A DNA stretch of 64,000 nucleotides from Roseiarcus sp963835955 (GTDB taxonomy: Bacteria > Pseudomonadota > Alphaproteobacteria > Rhizobiales > Beijerinckiaceae). The stretch covers positions 620,001 through 684,000 of the forward strand of contig CAWIHZ010000005.1 in NCBI GenBank assembly GCA_963835955.1, read 5' to 3'. The notes beneath the pieces were generated by a model. The model was not told where the DNA came from. It made no database searches and worked only from the letters and a program-made list of their open reading frames with translations. Both the position numbers and the translations under genes were made by a program. Shown one piece after another: positions 27,134 through 35,575 of the stretch (position 1 is the stretch's first letter; each line of letters opens with the position of its first letter).

Positions 27134-28585
27134 TCAAAACGAGCCGAACGCCGTCCCAAGTCCAATGACCGCCACGAGGGCGAGCAGCGCGCCGACGATC
27201 GCCACCATGACGATGTCGAAATAGCTTTCGCGATGGGTCGAGCCGCAGACCGCGAGCAGAGTGACGACCGCGCCGTTGTGCGGCAGGCTGTCGAGAGTGC
27301 CGGCGCCGATCACCGCGACACGATGAAGCAGATCCGGGCTTAGGCCTTGGTCGGCGGCGACCTTCATATAGGCGCCGCCAAGCGCGTCGAGGGCGATGGT
27401 GAGGCCGCCCGAAGCAGAGCCGGTGAGAGACGCAAGCACATTGGTTGCGACCGCCAGCGACACCAGCGGGCCTCCTCCGATGCCGAGAACCCAGTCCCGC
27501 ACATGCGCGAAAGCGGGCAGCGCCGCCACGACCGACCCGAAGCCGACGAGGCTTGCGACGCTCAGCACCGGCAGCACGGAAGCATTGGCGCCGGCGTCCA
27601 TGGTCGCGCGCGGCGTCGGCAGCCGCGAAAAATTGGAGGCGATCAGCACCGCAATGGCCGCGGCCAGCGCGGTGACCACCGACCAGACGCCGCCGACGGC
27701 CGAGAGCGAAGTTGCCCCCCAAGCCGGCTCGGCGAGAAAGCTCGCGTCGATGCGCGGCAGTATGAAGAGCGACATCAGCAGATTGACGCCGACGACGACG
27801 ACGAGCGGCAGGACGGCGAGGACGATCGGCGGCTCGACCTTGCTTTGATCGCCATGGGCGATTTCTGCCGGATCGAAAGCGCCCGAGGTCGTCGCGCGTT
27901 CGCGCACAATCTCGTCGTCGACGTCGCCTTCCGCAGGCGCCGGGTCCCCCAGATACCCTTCGCCCGCCTTGCGGGCCCGGCCTTCGGCGAGGGCGAGCCA
28001 CCAGAGCCCGAACCCCACCGTGATCAGCGACGCGATGACGCCGAGGCCCGGCGCGGCGAACGGCGTCGTGCCGAAGAACGGCATCGGGATGGCGTTCTGG
28101 ATCGCCGGCGTGCCGGGCAGCATCGACATGGTGAAGGTGGAAGTGCCGAGGGCGATCGCCGCCGGCATCAGCCGCTTCGGAATTTCGGCGGCGCGAAACA
28201 GGGCATGCGCCATCGGAGCGAGCACGAAGAAGGCGACGAAGAGGCTGACGCCGCCGTAGGTGACCAGCGCCCCCGCGAGCACCACCGCCAGCACGGCGCG
28301 CCTGGGGCCGAGGCGCTCGGTCATGAAGGTCGCGATCGCCGACACCGAGCCGCTGTCTTCCATCAGCTTGCCGAACAGCGCGCCGAGCAGAAAGATCGGA
28401 AAAAATTGCATGACGAATTGCGCCGCGCTCGCCATGAACGTCTGCGTCCAATGGGCGAGCATCGGCTGACCCGACAATCCGGCGGCGATGATCGCGGCGG
28501 CGGGCGCGAGCAGCAGTATGCTCCAGCCGCGATAGGCGAGCCAGATGAGCAGGCCGAGGGCGATGAGGATGCCTAGCAGCCCCAT
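27134..28585 (-). CDS. GntP-family permease (gluconate or related acid : H+ symporter)
   Basis: The 483-residue protein has about 12-14 membrane helices and GntP landmarks such as FFPIFLLGALFGKLMEDSGS, AIALGTSTFTMSMLPGTPAIQN and TGSASGGLTIALDALG. The family imports gluconate and other organic acids with protons. A gluconokinase lies in the same window at 46352 but far away, so a joint role is only suggestive. The gene runs toward the tRNA and begins 3 bases after the stop of the patatin gene, so the two are probably co-transcribed. Confidence 0.88.
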   Translation of the reverse strand: MGLLGILIALGLLIWLAYRGWSILLLAPAAAIIAAGLSGQPMLAHWTQTFMASAAQFVMQFFPIFLLGALFGKLMEDSGSVSAIATFMTERLGPRRAVLAVVLAGALVTYGGVSLFVAFFVLAPMAHALFRAAEIPKRLMPAAIALGTSTFTMSMLPGTPAIQNAIPMPFFGTTPFAAPGLGVIASLITVGFGLWWLALAEGRARKAGEGYLGDPAPAEGDVDDEIVRERATTSGAFDPAEIAHGDQSKVEPPIVLAVLPLVVVVGVNLLMSLFILPRIDASFLAEPAWGATSLSAVGGVWSVVTALAAAIAVLIASNFSRLPTPRATMDAGANASVLPVLSVASLVGFGSVVAALPAFAHVRDWVLGIGGGPLVSLAVATNVLASLTGSASGGLTIALDALGGAYMKVAADQGLSPDLLHRVAVIGAGTLDSLPHNGAVVTLLAVCGSTHRESYFDIVMVAIVGALLALVAVIGLGTAFGSF

Positions 28586-28588
28586 GAG

Positions 28589-29630
28589 TTAAATTCCCTC
28601 GAGCAAGCTATCCAGATCGAGGGTCGAGCGACGCCCGAGATCCTTCGCATGGGTCTCCAGAAACGCCTCAGCGGATTTTCGTCCCTCCGCGTGCAGATAT
28701 TCGAAGAACGCCCATTCCGCGTTCAGCTTCGAGGAGGCGCCGAGTTCGGTCATGATGTCGTTCCGGACCATGTGAATGCGCATGTTCGCCCATAGCGCGC
28801 CCTCGCCGTCGCCCGGGTCGGCGACTTTCCGCAGCAGAGCCATCATTTTGAGCTCCTTCAGGACGACGGCGTTGAAGGACACCTCGTTCAGGCGATTGAG
28901 AATTTCGCTGGCGGAGCGCGGCGTCGGGACGCGCTCGATCGGGTTGATCGGGATCAGAATGGTGTCTCGCGCCTTGGTTTCGCGGATCAGCGTCGAAAGC
29001 GTCGGATTGCCCGAATAGCCGCCGTCCCAATAGGCCTCGCCGTCGATTTCGATGGCCTGGAACAAGGTCGGCAGACAGGCCGAGGCGAGCAGGACGTCCG
29101 GAGTGATGGCCGCGTTCTTGAAGACTTTGCCCCGGCCTGTCCGCACATTGGTGGCGGTGACAAAGAGGTGGATTGGCGACTGCGCCAGAACTTCAAAATC
29201 GATCTGCTCGGCGAGAATATCGCGCAGCGGATTGACCCCTCTCGGATTGATGTCATAGGGCGACACCAGTCGGGACATGAGATCCATCGCCACGTAAACC
29301 GGCGACGAGTTCGAGCGTCCAGCGGCCCTGAAGGATATCCATCGGGCCGCGCTGGAAGGGGCTGAAGCGCGCCGCCTCGGAGACGCGACGCCAGAACCTC
29401 TCCAGCGCCGCGCGCGCTCCGGCGACGCCGCCTTGCTGATGGCCATGGACAAGCACCGCCGCGTTCATCGCGCCCGCGGACGTTCCGGAAATGCCGTCGA
29501 TTCGAAGCCACGGCTCCTCCAGCAGGCGATCGAGGACCCCCCATGAGAACGCGCCATGCGAGCCGCCGCCCTGCAAAGCGACATCGACAAGGACGGGATT
29601 GCGCGCAACGGTGGAGGCGGCTTGTCGCAT
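28589..29630 (-). pseudogene. Patatin-like phospholipase, one frameshift
   Basis: Two frames join near 29312 into a protein of about 347 residues. The first part carries the oxyanion-hole GGGSHGAFSWG and the nucleophile Ser51 in GISGTSAG; the second part carries VYVAMDLMSRLVSPYDINP and the catalytic Asp in YWDGGYSGNP. With both catalytic pieces intact, the enzyme would be a lipid acyl hydrolase if the shift is a sequencing error; otherwise it is a recent pseudogene. It is followed directly by the GntP permease gene. Confidence 0.82.
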
Positions 29631-30075
29631 CGACCTTCAAACTCCGGGAAAATCGGGGAGGGTTTCGGCGGAGCACTTCTAGGTGCTCGATGACAAAGAG
29701 TCATCTATTTTGTTGCGGCGCAACAATCGCCCGCTCGGCGATTACGCGCGGGCGCGACTGAACGGCAGCGATCCAAACGCGGGCGGCGGTGCTGGCGCGT
29801 AGAGAGTCAAAGCGACGCGGCCATCGAGAGCGCCGCCGCCGGAGGCCGGTCGCCTTCACATCCCGATGGATGTGATCCATTCCGCAAACATTGGCCGCCT
29901 CGCTGCGCCGCATTCCTGTCAGGACCGCACCAATTCGACAACGGCCGCCGGCGCCGCTGCGCGCTCCTATCCTAGCGATAATTCGACCCTGTTTCCCGAT
30001 GGCAGCCGAACGAACGCCCCCCGCCGCCCGGAGAACGGGCGGCGAGCGAACCTTTGCTCATGCAATCGTCAAGGC
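29631..30075. other. Gene-free gap between patatin and the first repeat protein
   Basis: About 445 bases without a supported gene. No tRNA, repeat or strong hairpin was recognised. It should contain the patatin promoter and the 3' end of the repeat-protein transcript. Confidence 0.35.
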
Positions 30076-30600
30076 CTACTGGCAGGCGTCCCAGAAACCC
30101 TGACGACGGCTGGGATCGGTGTAGTACCAGCACAGTCCCGGCGCCGGAGGGGGGCCGGCCCAGGCGGAGGCGGCGGCTGCGCCAATGACGCCGATCGCCG
30201 CGCCGGCCGCGATGGCGCCGCCGGGACCCCACCCATACCAGCCCGGCCGGGCCCACCCGCCATAACGATAGCCTGGATGAACGCCATAAACCCCGCCTCG
30301 ATAGACGCCGCCACGGTAGACGCCGCCGCGATAGGCCCCGCCGCGATAGGCCCCGCCGCGGTAGGCCCCGCCATGGTAGACAGTGCCGCCGCGCGGCCCA
30401 TGATAGACGCCGCCGTGGACGCCGCCGCGGTGGACGGCGCCGCCGCGGCGGGCAACCACGACCTTCGAGACCATGCCGTCGTTCAGATGAACGGTTGGAT
30501 TGTATCCGCCTACAATCTCGATCGCCTTGGCTTGCGGCAGGCCGAAGCAACTAAGCGTCAACGTCACGCAAGCGCCCTTCAACAAATTCGACCAATTCAT
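30076..30600 (-). CDS. Secreted repeat protein, Gly/Tyr-rich core (paralogue 1)
   Basis: The 174-residue protein has a signal peptide (VTLTLSCFGLPQAKA), then AIEIVGGYNP, a low-complexity core in which YRGGA or YRGGV recurs six times after His/Gly-rich blocks, a GWGPGGAIAAGAAIG helix-like stretch and the conserved tail PGLCWYYTDPSRRQGFWDAC. GGAGG stands 6 bases before the ATG. The N-terminus and tail match the protein at 33004-33528, which has the same length but a different core. I do not know a function; similar tails occur, as I recall, in uncharacterised alphaproteobacterial proteins. It flanks the heat-shock cluster. Confidence 0.85.
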   Translation of the reverse strand: MNWSNLLKGACVTLTLSCFGLPQAKAIEIVGGYNPTVHLNDGMVSKVVVARRGGAVHRGGVHGGVYHGPRGGTVYHGGAYRGGAYRGGAYRGGVYRGGVYRGGVYGVHPGYRYGGWARPGWYGWGPGGAIAAGAAIGVIGAAAASAWAGPPPAPGLCWYYTDPSRRQGFWDACQ

Positions 30601-30993
30601 GGCTTTCCTCCCTGATCATGGCGGGCAAATCAGCCGCCATTCTCTATAAGACCGTCCCATCTCTCATGAAACCGCATTGCGCTGGCGGCGCAGGTCCGGT
30701 TTCGGCGCGTAACGCCATCCGCATCACTTTCGACCGTGGAGCGGTCACTTATCGCACGAAACCGGCGCAGGGTTGAAGTCCGCAGCGCCAGGCGCATTCG
30801 GGCGTCGGCTCCGTGTCGCCCTTCTCCTGTGCAACCGCGCGCCTCTTCTCACGTCGCTTCGACAGCCGCCCGAATTTGCCGACAACGATCCGGCCCCGCA
30901 AAGGTTCCGGCCCACGAGCCTGACGCCATAGGATCTTGAATGTCGTTCTGCGGCGCCCGCCATGCTGCCGGCGCCGGAAAACGATGTCGCCGC
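30601..30993. other. Gap between repeat protein 1 and the sHsp pair
   Basis: This 393-base gap has no gene I can support. It includes the promoter region of repeat protein 1 and, near its far end, a hairpin at 30951-30976. Confidence 0.35.
30951..30976 (-). terminator. Possible terminator after the sHsp pair
   Basis: CGGCGCC and GGCGCCG pair over 7 bp with a 12-base loop, 18 bases beyond the stop codon of the second small heat-shock gene. There is no T-run, so this is a weak call. Confidence 0.3.
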
Positions 30994-31392
30994 TCAGTTG
31001 ATTGAAATCCGCCGCGGCTGCGCCTGTTTCGCCTTTGGCAGCGTCAGCGTGAGCACCCCGTCTTCAAGCTGGGCGCTGATTTTCTCCTGATCGATTTTGT
31101 TCGACAACGTAAACGACCGGGCATAATGCCCAACGTTGTATTCCGTGTAGACCGGCTCCATGTCTTTGTAATTGGCGAAATCGATCTGACCGTCCACACG
31201 GAGCACATCATTTTCCAGCGCCACGTTGAGGCGCTTTTTCTCGACGCCGGGCATCTCCATGACGACGCAGAGCGCGTCTTCGGTCTCGTAGATGTCGGCG
31301 TAGGGCAAATAGTAGCGCCCCGGGACGGTCTTTTCTTCCTTGCTGACCAACTCCTTCTTGTCGCGGACGGCCATTTCCTGTTTCTCCGCCAT
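30994..31392 (-). CDS. Small heat-shock protein (Hsp20/alpha-crystallin)
   Basis: The 132-residue protein has an alpha-crystallin domain from about residue 30: YLPYADIYETEDALCVVMEMPGVEKKRLNVALENDVLRV, then SFTLSNKIDQEKISAQLEDGVLTLTLPK, where GVLTL is the usual late-strand motif. It lacks a long N-terminal arm. It would hold unfolding proteins in a refoldable state. It follows another sHsp gene by 37 bases on the same strand. I chose the ATG at 31392 after AGGGGAAG; an earlier in-frame ATG at 31437 would overlap the upstream gene. Confidence 0.92.
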   Translation of the reverse strand: MAEKQEMAVRDKKELVSKEEKTVPGRYYLPYADIYETEDALCVVMEMPGVEKKRLNVALENDVLRVDGQIDFANYKDMEPVYTEYNVGHYARSFTLSNKIDQEKISAQLEDGVLTLTLPKAKQAQPRRISIN

Positions 31393-31429
31393 GGTCTTCC
31401 CCTTCTCTCGTTCCGATTTTCGGCTCATA

Positions 31430-31852
31430 TCACGCAACCTTGATCGACTTCGGCTTGTCGGCCTCGGCGCGCGGCAGGAACAGTGCGAGAATTCCGTCGC
31501 GATATTCGGCCTTCACCCCGTTGGGATCGATCTCCACCGGCAGGGTGATGGCCCGGTCGAACCGCCCTGATAGCCGCTCCCGGCGATGCACGCTCGCCTT
31601 CTCCGGAAAGCTTACCGACTTGACGCCGGCAAGCCGGATGGTCCGGCCCTTCGCCTGGACGTCGAGGTCCGCTTTCTTGACGCCGGGCGCCTCGGCGATG
31701 ACGACAAAGTCGTCGCCCTTGCGAAACACATTCATCGGCGGATAGCCGCCGCCGCCGCTGGGACCCGCTTCGAGCCATGAGCTCGTGCGGAATGCGTCCA
31801 GAGCCTGCTGAAAGTTCGAAAGCGCGTCGAACGGATCCGAAAACACAGCCAT
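31430..31852 (-). CDS. Small heat-shock protein (Hsp20/alpha-crystallin)
   Basis: The 140-residue protein begins MAVFSDPFDALSNFQQALD after an excellent AGGAGG site. The alpha-crystallin domain covers about residues 40-135 (VFRKGDDFVVIAEAPGVKKADLDV; FDRAITLPVEIDPNGVKAEYRDGILALFLPRAE). It is the first gene of a two-gene sHsp operon; the pair may form mixed oligomers, as class A and B sHsps do in other Hyphomicrobiales, which is inference. Confidence 0.93.
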   Translation of the reverse strand: MAVFSDPFDALSNFQQALDAFRTSSWLEAGPSGGGGYPPMNVFRKGDDFVVIAEAPGVKKADLDVQAKGRTIRLAGVKSVSFPEKASVHRRERLSGRFDRAITLPVEIDPNGVKAEYRDGILALFLPRAEADKPKSIKVA

Positions 31853-32298
31853 CGATTTTTCCTCCTTTGTCTCCGTCGCCGGCAAGCGCTGACATCCGTG
31901 GAGCGCCTATGCCGCACGCCCCCCTCGGACCTCTGTCAACACTCGCCCGTAACGAGCGATAATGAACTTGGGAAGCCGAATTCGGGCGTCAAGGGGCGCT
32001 GCTTCCGCCGGGTCGCGAGGGGTCTTCATGCCGCCCAAGTGGTGGGCCTGCCGCTTGGCTGCGTCATAGAATCTGCGCGATGACGCGCTAATGAGGCGGT
32101 GATGGGCCCAGGAGGGGGTCCGGTCAATGTGCGCCTCAGTCGCCGGCCGTAGTCAGGCGGCGGGACCCTCCGGAGATTTCGGACCAATTTTCCTGGTCGC
32201 CAATCGCCAGAGAGTTGCGTTGGATCAATGCGTTTCGGACGCGATTGTCTAGCATGAGAACTATTCGGTTGATAAGCACGGAGAGATGGAGGAGATAA
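31853..32298. other. Divergent promoter region between sHsp genes
   Basis: The 446 bases between the divergent heat-shock genes should hold their promoters. I looked for a CIRCE repeat and for a ROSE-type thermometer helix next to the ribosome binding sites and found neither. Only the binding site AGGAG before the ATG at 32299 is clear. Confidence 0.4.
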
Positions 32299-32850
32299 AT
32301 GGCTAAAGTTGAGGCAAAAGCCGAGAGCAAGGTCCCCGTAACGACTGAGGGAAAGCCTCTCACGATGCCGAGCTTCATGCAGCCGTGGCGGCCTTTCGAG
32401 AGCCTGCGTCGCGAGGTCGACCGGCTGTTTGAGGACTTTACAGTCAACCCGTTCCGGCTGCCGCTGCGCCGGCCGGCGTTCGACATCGAACCATTCTGGC
32501 AACCGGAATCCTGGGTCGCCACGCCACCGGTCGACCTTGTCGAGCACGACAATTCGTTCGAAGTCTCGGCCGAACTGCCAGGACTCGATGAGAAGAACAT
32601 CGAGGTGAAGCTCGTCAATGGCGTCCTCACGATCAAGGGCCAGAAGGAAGAGGAAAAGGTCGAGAAGAAGGAGGACTTCCATCTCCGGGAGCGAAGGTTC
32701 GGTTCCTTCACACGTTCGCTTCGGGTTCCCGACAGCGTGGACCCGGAAAAAATAGAAGCCCATTTCAAGAAAGGCGTGCTGACCGTGACGCTGCCGAAGA
32801 CTCCGGAGGCGCAAAAGCCGGTCAGGAACATCGAAGTGAAAGGCGGCTGA
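32299..32850 (+). CDS. Small heat-shock protein (Hsp20/alpha-crystallin), long N-terminal arm
   Basis: The 183-residue protein has an N-terminal arm with FMQPWRPFESLRREVDRLFEDF, typical of class A-like Hsp20, then an alpha-crystallin domain with VDLVEHDNSFEVSAELPGLDEKNIEVKL and a late KKGVLTVTLPKTPEA motif. It diverges from the sHsp pair. A 12 bp hairpin follows its stop. The three sHsp genes are dissimilar enough to be old paralogues. Confidence 0.95.
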   Translation: MAKVEAKAESKVPVTTEGKPLTMPSFMQPWRPFESLRREVDRLFEDFTVNPFRLPLRRPAFDIEPFWQPESWVATPPVDLVEHDNSFEVSAELPGLDEKNIEVKLVNGVLTIKGQKEEEKVEKKEDFHLRERRFGSFTRSLRVPDSVDPEKIEAHFKKGVLTVTLPKTPEAQKPVRNIEVKGG

Positions 32851-32933
32851 TTGGTCAGGGCGGGTGCGCGACGAATCCAGCCGCGCGTTCGCCTGCCGGC
32901 GGTCGGGGCGACGTCCGCGTCTGAATATCAAAT

Positions 32934-32961
32934 CGCCCGGGCAGGAGAGCCTGCCCGGGCG
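32934..32961. terminator. Strong hairpin between convergent genes
   Basis: CGCCCGGGCAGG and CCTGCCCGGGCG pair perfectly over 12 bp around a 4-base AGAG loop, between the sHsp gene and the convergent repeat-protein gene. This is a likely bidirectional terminator. A short TTT follows on the plus strand only. Confidence 0.65.
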
Positions 32962-33003
32962 GCGTTTGCCGGCGCGCCCGTCGCCTCGACGAGCGCCGCA
33001 GGT

Positions 33004-33528
33004 CTAGGGGCAGGCGTCCCAGAAGCCCTGTCGCCGGGTGGGGTCGGTGTAGAACCAGCAAAGCCCCGGTTGCGGGGCGGCGCCTGCCCACGAGGCGGCG
33101 GCTGCCGCGCTGACGAAGCCGAGCGCGGCGCCCGCCGCGACCGCGGCCCCGGGATTCCACCGGTACCAGCTCGGCCGGGCCCACGCGCCGTGGACGTGAA
33201 CGGGGCGATGGATTGGACGGTGAACGGGCCGATGGACTGGACGGTGAACGGGCCGATGGACCGGGCGGTGAACAGGCCGCTGATGGCCGGGACGTTGAAC
33301 CGGCCGATGGGCGCCGCCAGGGCGATGGGCAGGCCTATGGACAGGTCGATGCGCGGCGCCACGGCTGGCGCCGCCGCGACGCGCCGCAACCTGCCAGACC
33401 ATGCCGCCGCTCATCTGGACGACCGGACTCGGTCGTCCGACGATCTCGATCGCTTCCGCCTGCGGCAAACCGTAACAGCAAAGTGCGAGGCAGGCGATCG
33501 CGCTTCTGGCTAGACCTGTCCAATTCAT
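33004..33528 (-). CDS. Secreted repeat protein, HRPV-rich core (paralogue 2)
   Basis: The 174-residue protein has a signal peptide (IACLALCCYGLPQAEA), AIEIVGRPSP, then a core with HRPV or close variants repeated about ten times, a WNPGAAVAAGAALG stretch and the tail PGLCWFYTDPTRRQGFWDACP. It shares its length, ends and GGAGG-led start with the protein at 30076-30600, but the core is positively charged and proline-rich where that one is glycine/tyrosine-rich. I chose the ATG at 33528, since the one at 33534 is too close to the GGAGG. Function unknown. Confidence 0.85.
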   Translation of the reverse strand: MNWTGLARSAIACLALCCYGLPQAEAIEIVGRPSPVVQMSGGMVWQVAARRGGASRGAAHRPVHRPAHRPGGAHRPVQRPGHQRPVHRPVHRPVHRPVHRPVHRPIHRPVHVHGAWARPSWYRWNPGAAVAAGAALGFVSAAAAASWAGAAPQPGLCWFYTDPTRRQGFWDACP

Positions 33529-33791
33529 GGTCATTCCCTCCGTCAAGGCGGACCGAACCCGTCGCCATTCATAGCCGCAAGGGTCGAATAAGAGCCCGGA
33601 TCGCACCCGCGGCGCAAGCGCGTATTTGCCGCGCGCGCCTCGGGGGCGGCGAAACTGCTCGAAGCGCGGGTCCGGCTGAATTATGCTGCAGAGCGCGACG
33701 CGGCCGCGAAACTCGAAATCGCCAGAGTCAAATGCGAACGTCAACTTCGGCGTTTCGCCGCCAAAAGGCGCCAATGCGGAACAATGGCAGT

Positions 33792-34163
33792 ATGACAACG
33801 ATTTTGTCTTTTGTGGTTTGGGCAATTCTGGCGCACAATGATATGACGACCCTCGTTTTGACTGAAGCGGATGCGGGTTCCGCCCACGACGTGACCCGTG
33901 GCGAAAGGGTGGAGCTGCGTCTGGAGGAAAACCCGTCTACAGGCTACCGCTGGTCGGTCGATATCGAGCCGAGCCCGGCGGCCTCGGTTGTCGGGTCGCG
34001 TTTTGCTTCAGGTGGGCCGGGCGTCGGCGGGGGCGGAAACGTCGCATTCGAGATCGCGGTCAATCAAGCCGGCGCCATGGAACTGCGCGCCAAACTGTGG
34101 CGCCAGTGGGAAGGCGAAAGCTCGGTGACGAAAAGATTATCTTTCGCCTTGCGGGTTCGCTGA
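33792..34163 (+). CDS. Chagasin-like (I42) cysteine protease inhibitor
   Basis: The protein of about 123 residues carries NPSTGYRW, the first inhibitory loop of chagasin-type inhibitors (NPTTG), a GVGGGG loop and RAKLWRQWE in place of the usual third loop. Such proteins block papain-family cysteine proteases and are usually exported. The start is uncertain: ATGs at 33774, 33792 and 33843 are all in frame; the 33792 start gives a short hydrophobic leader (ILSFVVWAILA). It has no close operon partner. Confidence 0.7.
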   Translation: MTTILSFVVWAILAHNDMTTLVLTEADAGSAHDVTRGERVELRLEENPSTGYRWSVDIEPSPAASVVGSRFASGGPGVGGGGNVAFEIAVNQAGAMELRAKLWRQWEGESSVTKRLSFALRVR

Positions 34164-34350
34164 AGGCTATGGCCTTAGGGCAAAGCGTATCGCGCCGCAA
34201 ACGCCGAACCCTGACGCCTGACGGGGAAAGCGCGCTTGCGGCCGTCAAGGCGCGACCACAAATGATGGGATAGCCGGCGGCAAAAGTCATGGATCCGGGT
34301 CGCCGTCCCAGCCGTAAGACAATCGACGGCGTCGATTGAGGAGGCGGAAA

Positions 34351-34740
34351 ATGAAAAGCCGAAGGATGTTTCTGTCTCTGATGGGCCTCGCGCCGGTCGC
34401 GTGGGCCATTCCGGCCCAGGCCTTCGAAATTCAGCCCTACAAGCCCGCTGTCGCCGAGAAGGCGATCGAGTCCGGCGAGCCGGTCATCGTCCATGTCTAT
34501 GCGTCCTGGTGTCTGCAATGCCACGCGCAGGCCGAGATCCTTAATTCCCTGAGGAAGGACCCCGCCTATGATGGCCTGACTTTCTTTCGGGTCGACTACG
34601 ACACTCAGAAAGATGTCGTCGCCAAGCTCAAATGCCCGCGCTCGACCTTGATCGCCTATAAAGGCGGCAAGGAAGTCGCGCGCATGTCCTGGGGAACGAC
34701 CAAGGATTCGGTGGTGAAGGTGCTGAAGGCCGCGATGTGA
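34351..34740 (+). CDS. Exported thioredoxin-like protein
   Basis: The 129-residue protein has a signal peptide (MFLSLMGLAPVAWAIPAQA) and a thioredoxin fold with the redox pair Cys54-Leu-Gln-Cys57 in YASWCLQCHAQ. GGAGG precedes the ATG at 34351. Its stop overlaps the start of a CcdA-like membrane protein (GTGA), so the two form a pair: the membrane protein would pass electrons from the cytosol to this periplasmic thioredoxin. The fold, with Ser-Trp-Cys and Lys-Cys-Pro (cis-Pro), is clear. Confidence 0.88.
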   Translation: MKSRRMFLSLMGLAPVAWAIPAQAFEIQPYKPAVAEKAIESGEPVIVHVYASWCLQCHAQAEILNSLRKDPAYDGLTFFRVDYDTQKDVVAKLKCPRSTLIAYKGGKEVARMSWGTTKDSVVKVLKAAM

Positions 34741-35453
34741 ATCCGCTCGTCGCATTGCCGCTCGCCTTCGCGGCGGGGATGTTGACGATCTTCAGCCCCT
34801 GCGTCCTGCCGTTGGCGCCGATCGTGGTCGCGAGCGCGCGCGCCAAAGACCCGCGCGGCCCGATCGCCTTGGGCCTCGGAATGGCGCTGACGTTCGGCGT
34901 GGTCGGCGGCGTTCTTGCCTCGTTCGGCGTCGAATTTGGCGACTCAGGCTTGGTGCGCGCGGCCTCCGGCGCGATCATGGTCGTGATCGGGGCGGCGATT
35001 GTCTTTCCGGCGATCGGTGATGCGGTCGAACGGCGGCTCGGCGTCGTCGGTCGGGCGAGCGATTTCTTGCAGGCGCAGCTGCCGAACGCCGGTCTCCTCG
35101 GCCACGCGGCGACCGGCGTCGTCGTCGCCTTCGCCTGGGCGCCCTGCGCCGGTCCGGTTCTCGGCGCGGCGCTGCTCATCGCCGCCAGGGGCGGATCGCG
35201 CACGGCGGCGATTTTGACCATGACGACATATGCGCTCGGCGCCGCCGTCGCGCTGCTCGCCGTCGGTTACGCCTTCGGCCGGGTCATTTCGAAGACGCGC
35301 CTGGCCGCGGCCGGATCCGCCGGCCGGGTGGCGCTCGGCGCCGCCTTCGCCCTGATCGGCGCGGCGGTTCTCACCGGTGTCGATCACCATGTCGAAGCGG
35401 CGCTGGTCGCGGCGATGCCAAATTGGCTGACCGCATTTGCGACGTCGCTCTAA
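34737..35453 (+). CDS. CcdA/DsbD-type transmembrane electron carrier
   Basis: The 238-residue protein has six or so membrane helices and the two redox cysteines of the family, in TIFSPCVLPLAP and FAWAPCAGPVLG, each next to proline. It would transfer reducing power from cytosolic thioredoxin to the exported thioredoxin encoded just upstream, with which it shares a 4-base overlap (GTG start). Targets could be cytochrome c maturation or disulfide isomerisation; no ccm gene is near. Confidence 0.87.
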   Translation: MNPLVALPLAFAAGMLTIFSPCVLPLAPIVVASARAKDPRGPIALGLGMALTFGVVGGVLASFGVEFGDSGLVRAASGAIMVVIGAAIVFPAIGDAVERRLGVVGRASDFLQAQLPNAGLLGHAATGVVVAFAWAPCAGPVLGAALLIAARGGSRTAAILTMTTYALGAAVALLAVGYAFGRVISKTRLAAAGSAGRVALGAAFALIGAAVLTGVDHHVEAALVAAMPNWLTAFATSL

Positions 35454-35575
35454 GTACCGGCCGGCGCGGGTGGAAGCGACGGAAGCGCGGGCGAAGACTA
35501 TAATTCCACCGTGAACCAGTTTGGCGTCTTGCGCGAATTGTCGTTCTTCCGTTCGTGTAGTCCGTCGCGCCGAGT

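Noticed and set aside
27347..28576. Long plus-strand open frame opposite the GntP permease
   Set aside because: Shadow; very high Arg/His/Gln content and no motif.
30295..30375. Tandem 15-base units as a repeat array of non-coding type
   Set aside because: They are in frame with a signal-peptide-bearing protein and encode its YRGG(A/V) core.
31853..32298. CIRCE or ROSE-type heat-shock regulatory element
   Set aside because: No TTAGCACTC-type inverted repeat and no helix occluding the AGGAG ribosome site could be found by eye.
33190..33300. Plus-strand repeat-rich open frame over the HRPV core
   Set aside because: It is the shadow of the minus-strand repeat protein, whose start, signal peptide and conserved tail are clear.
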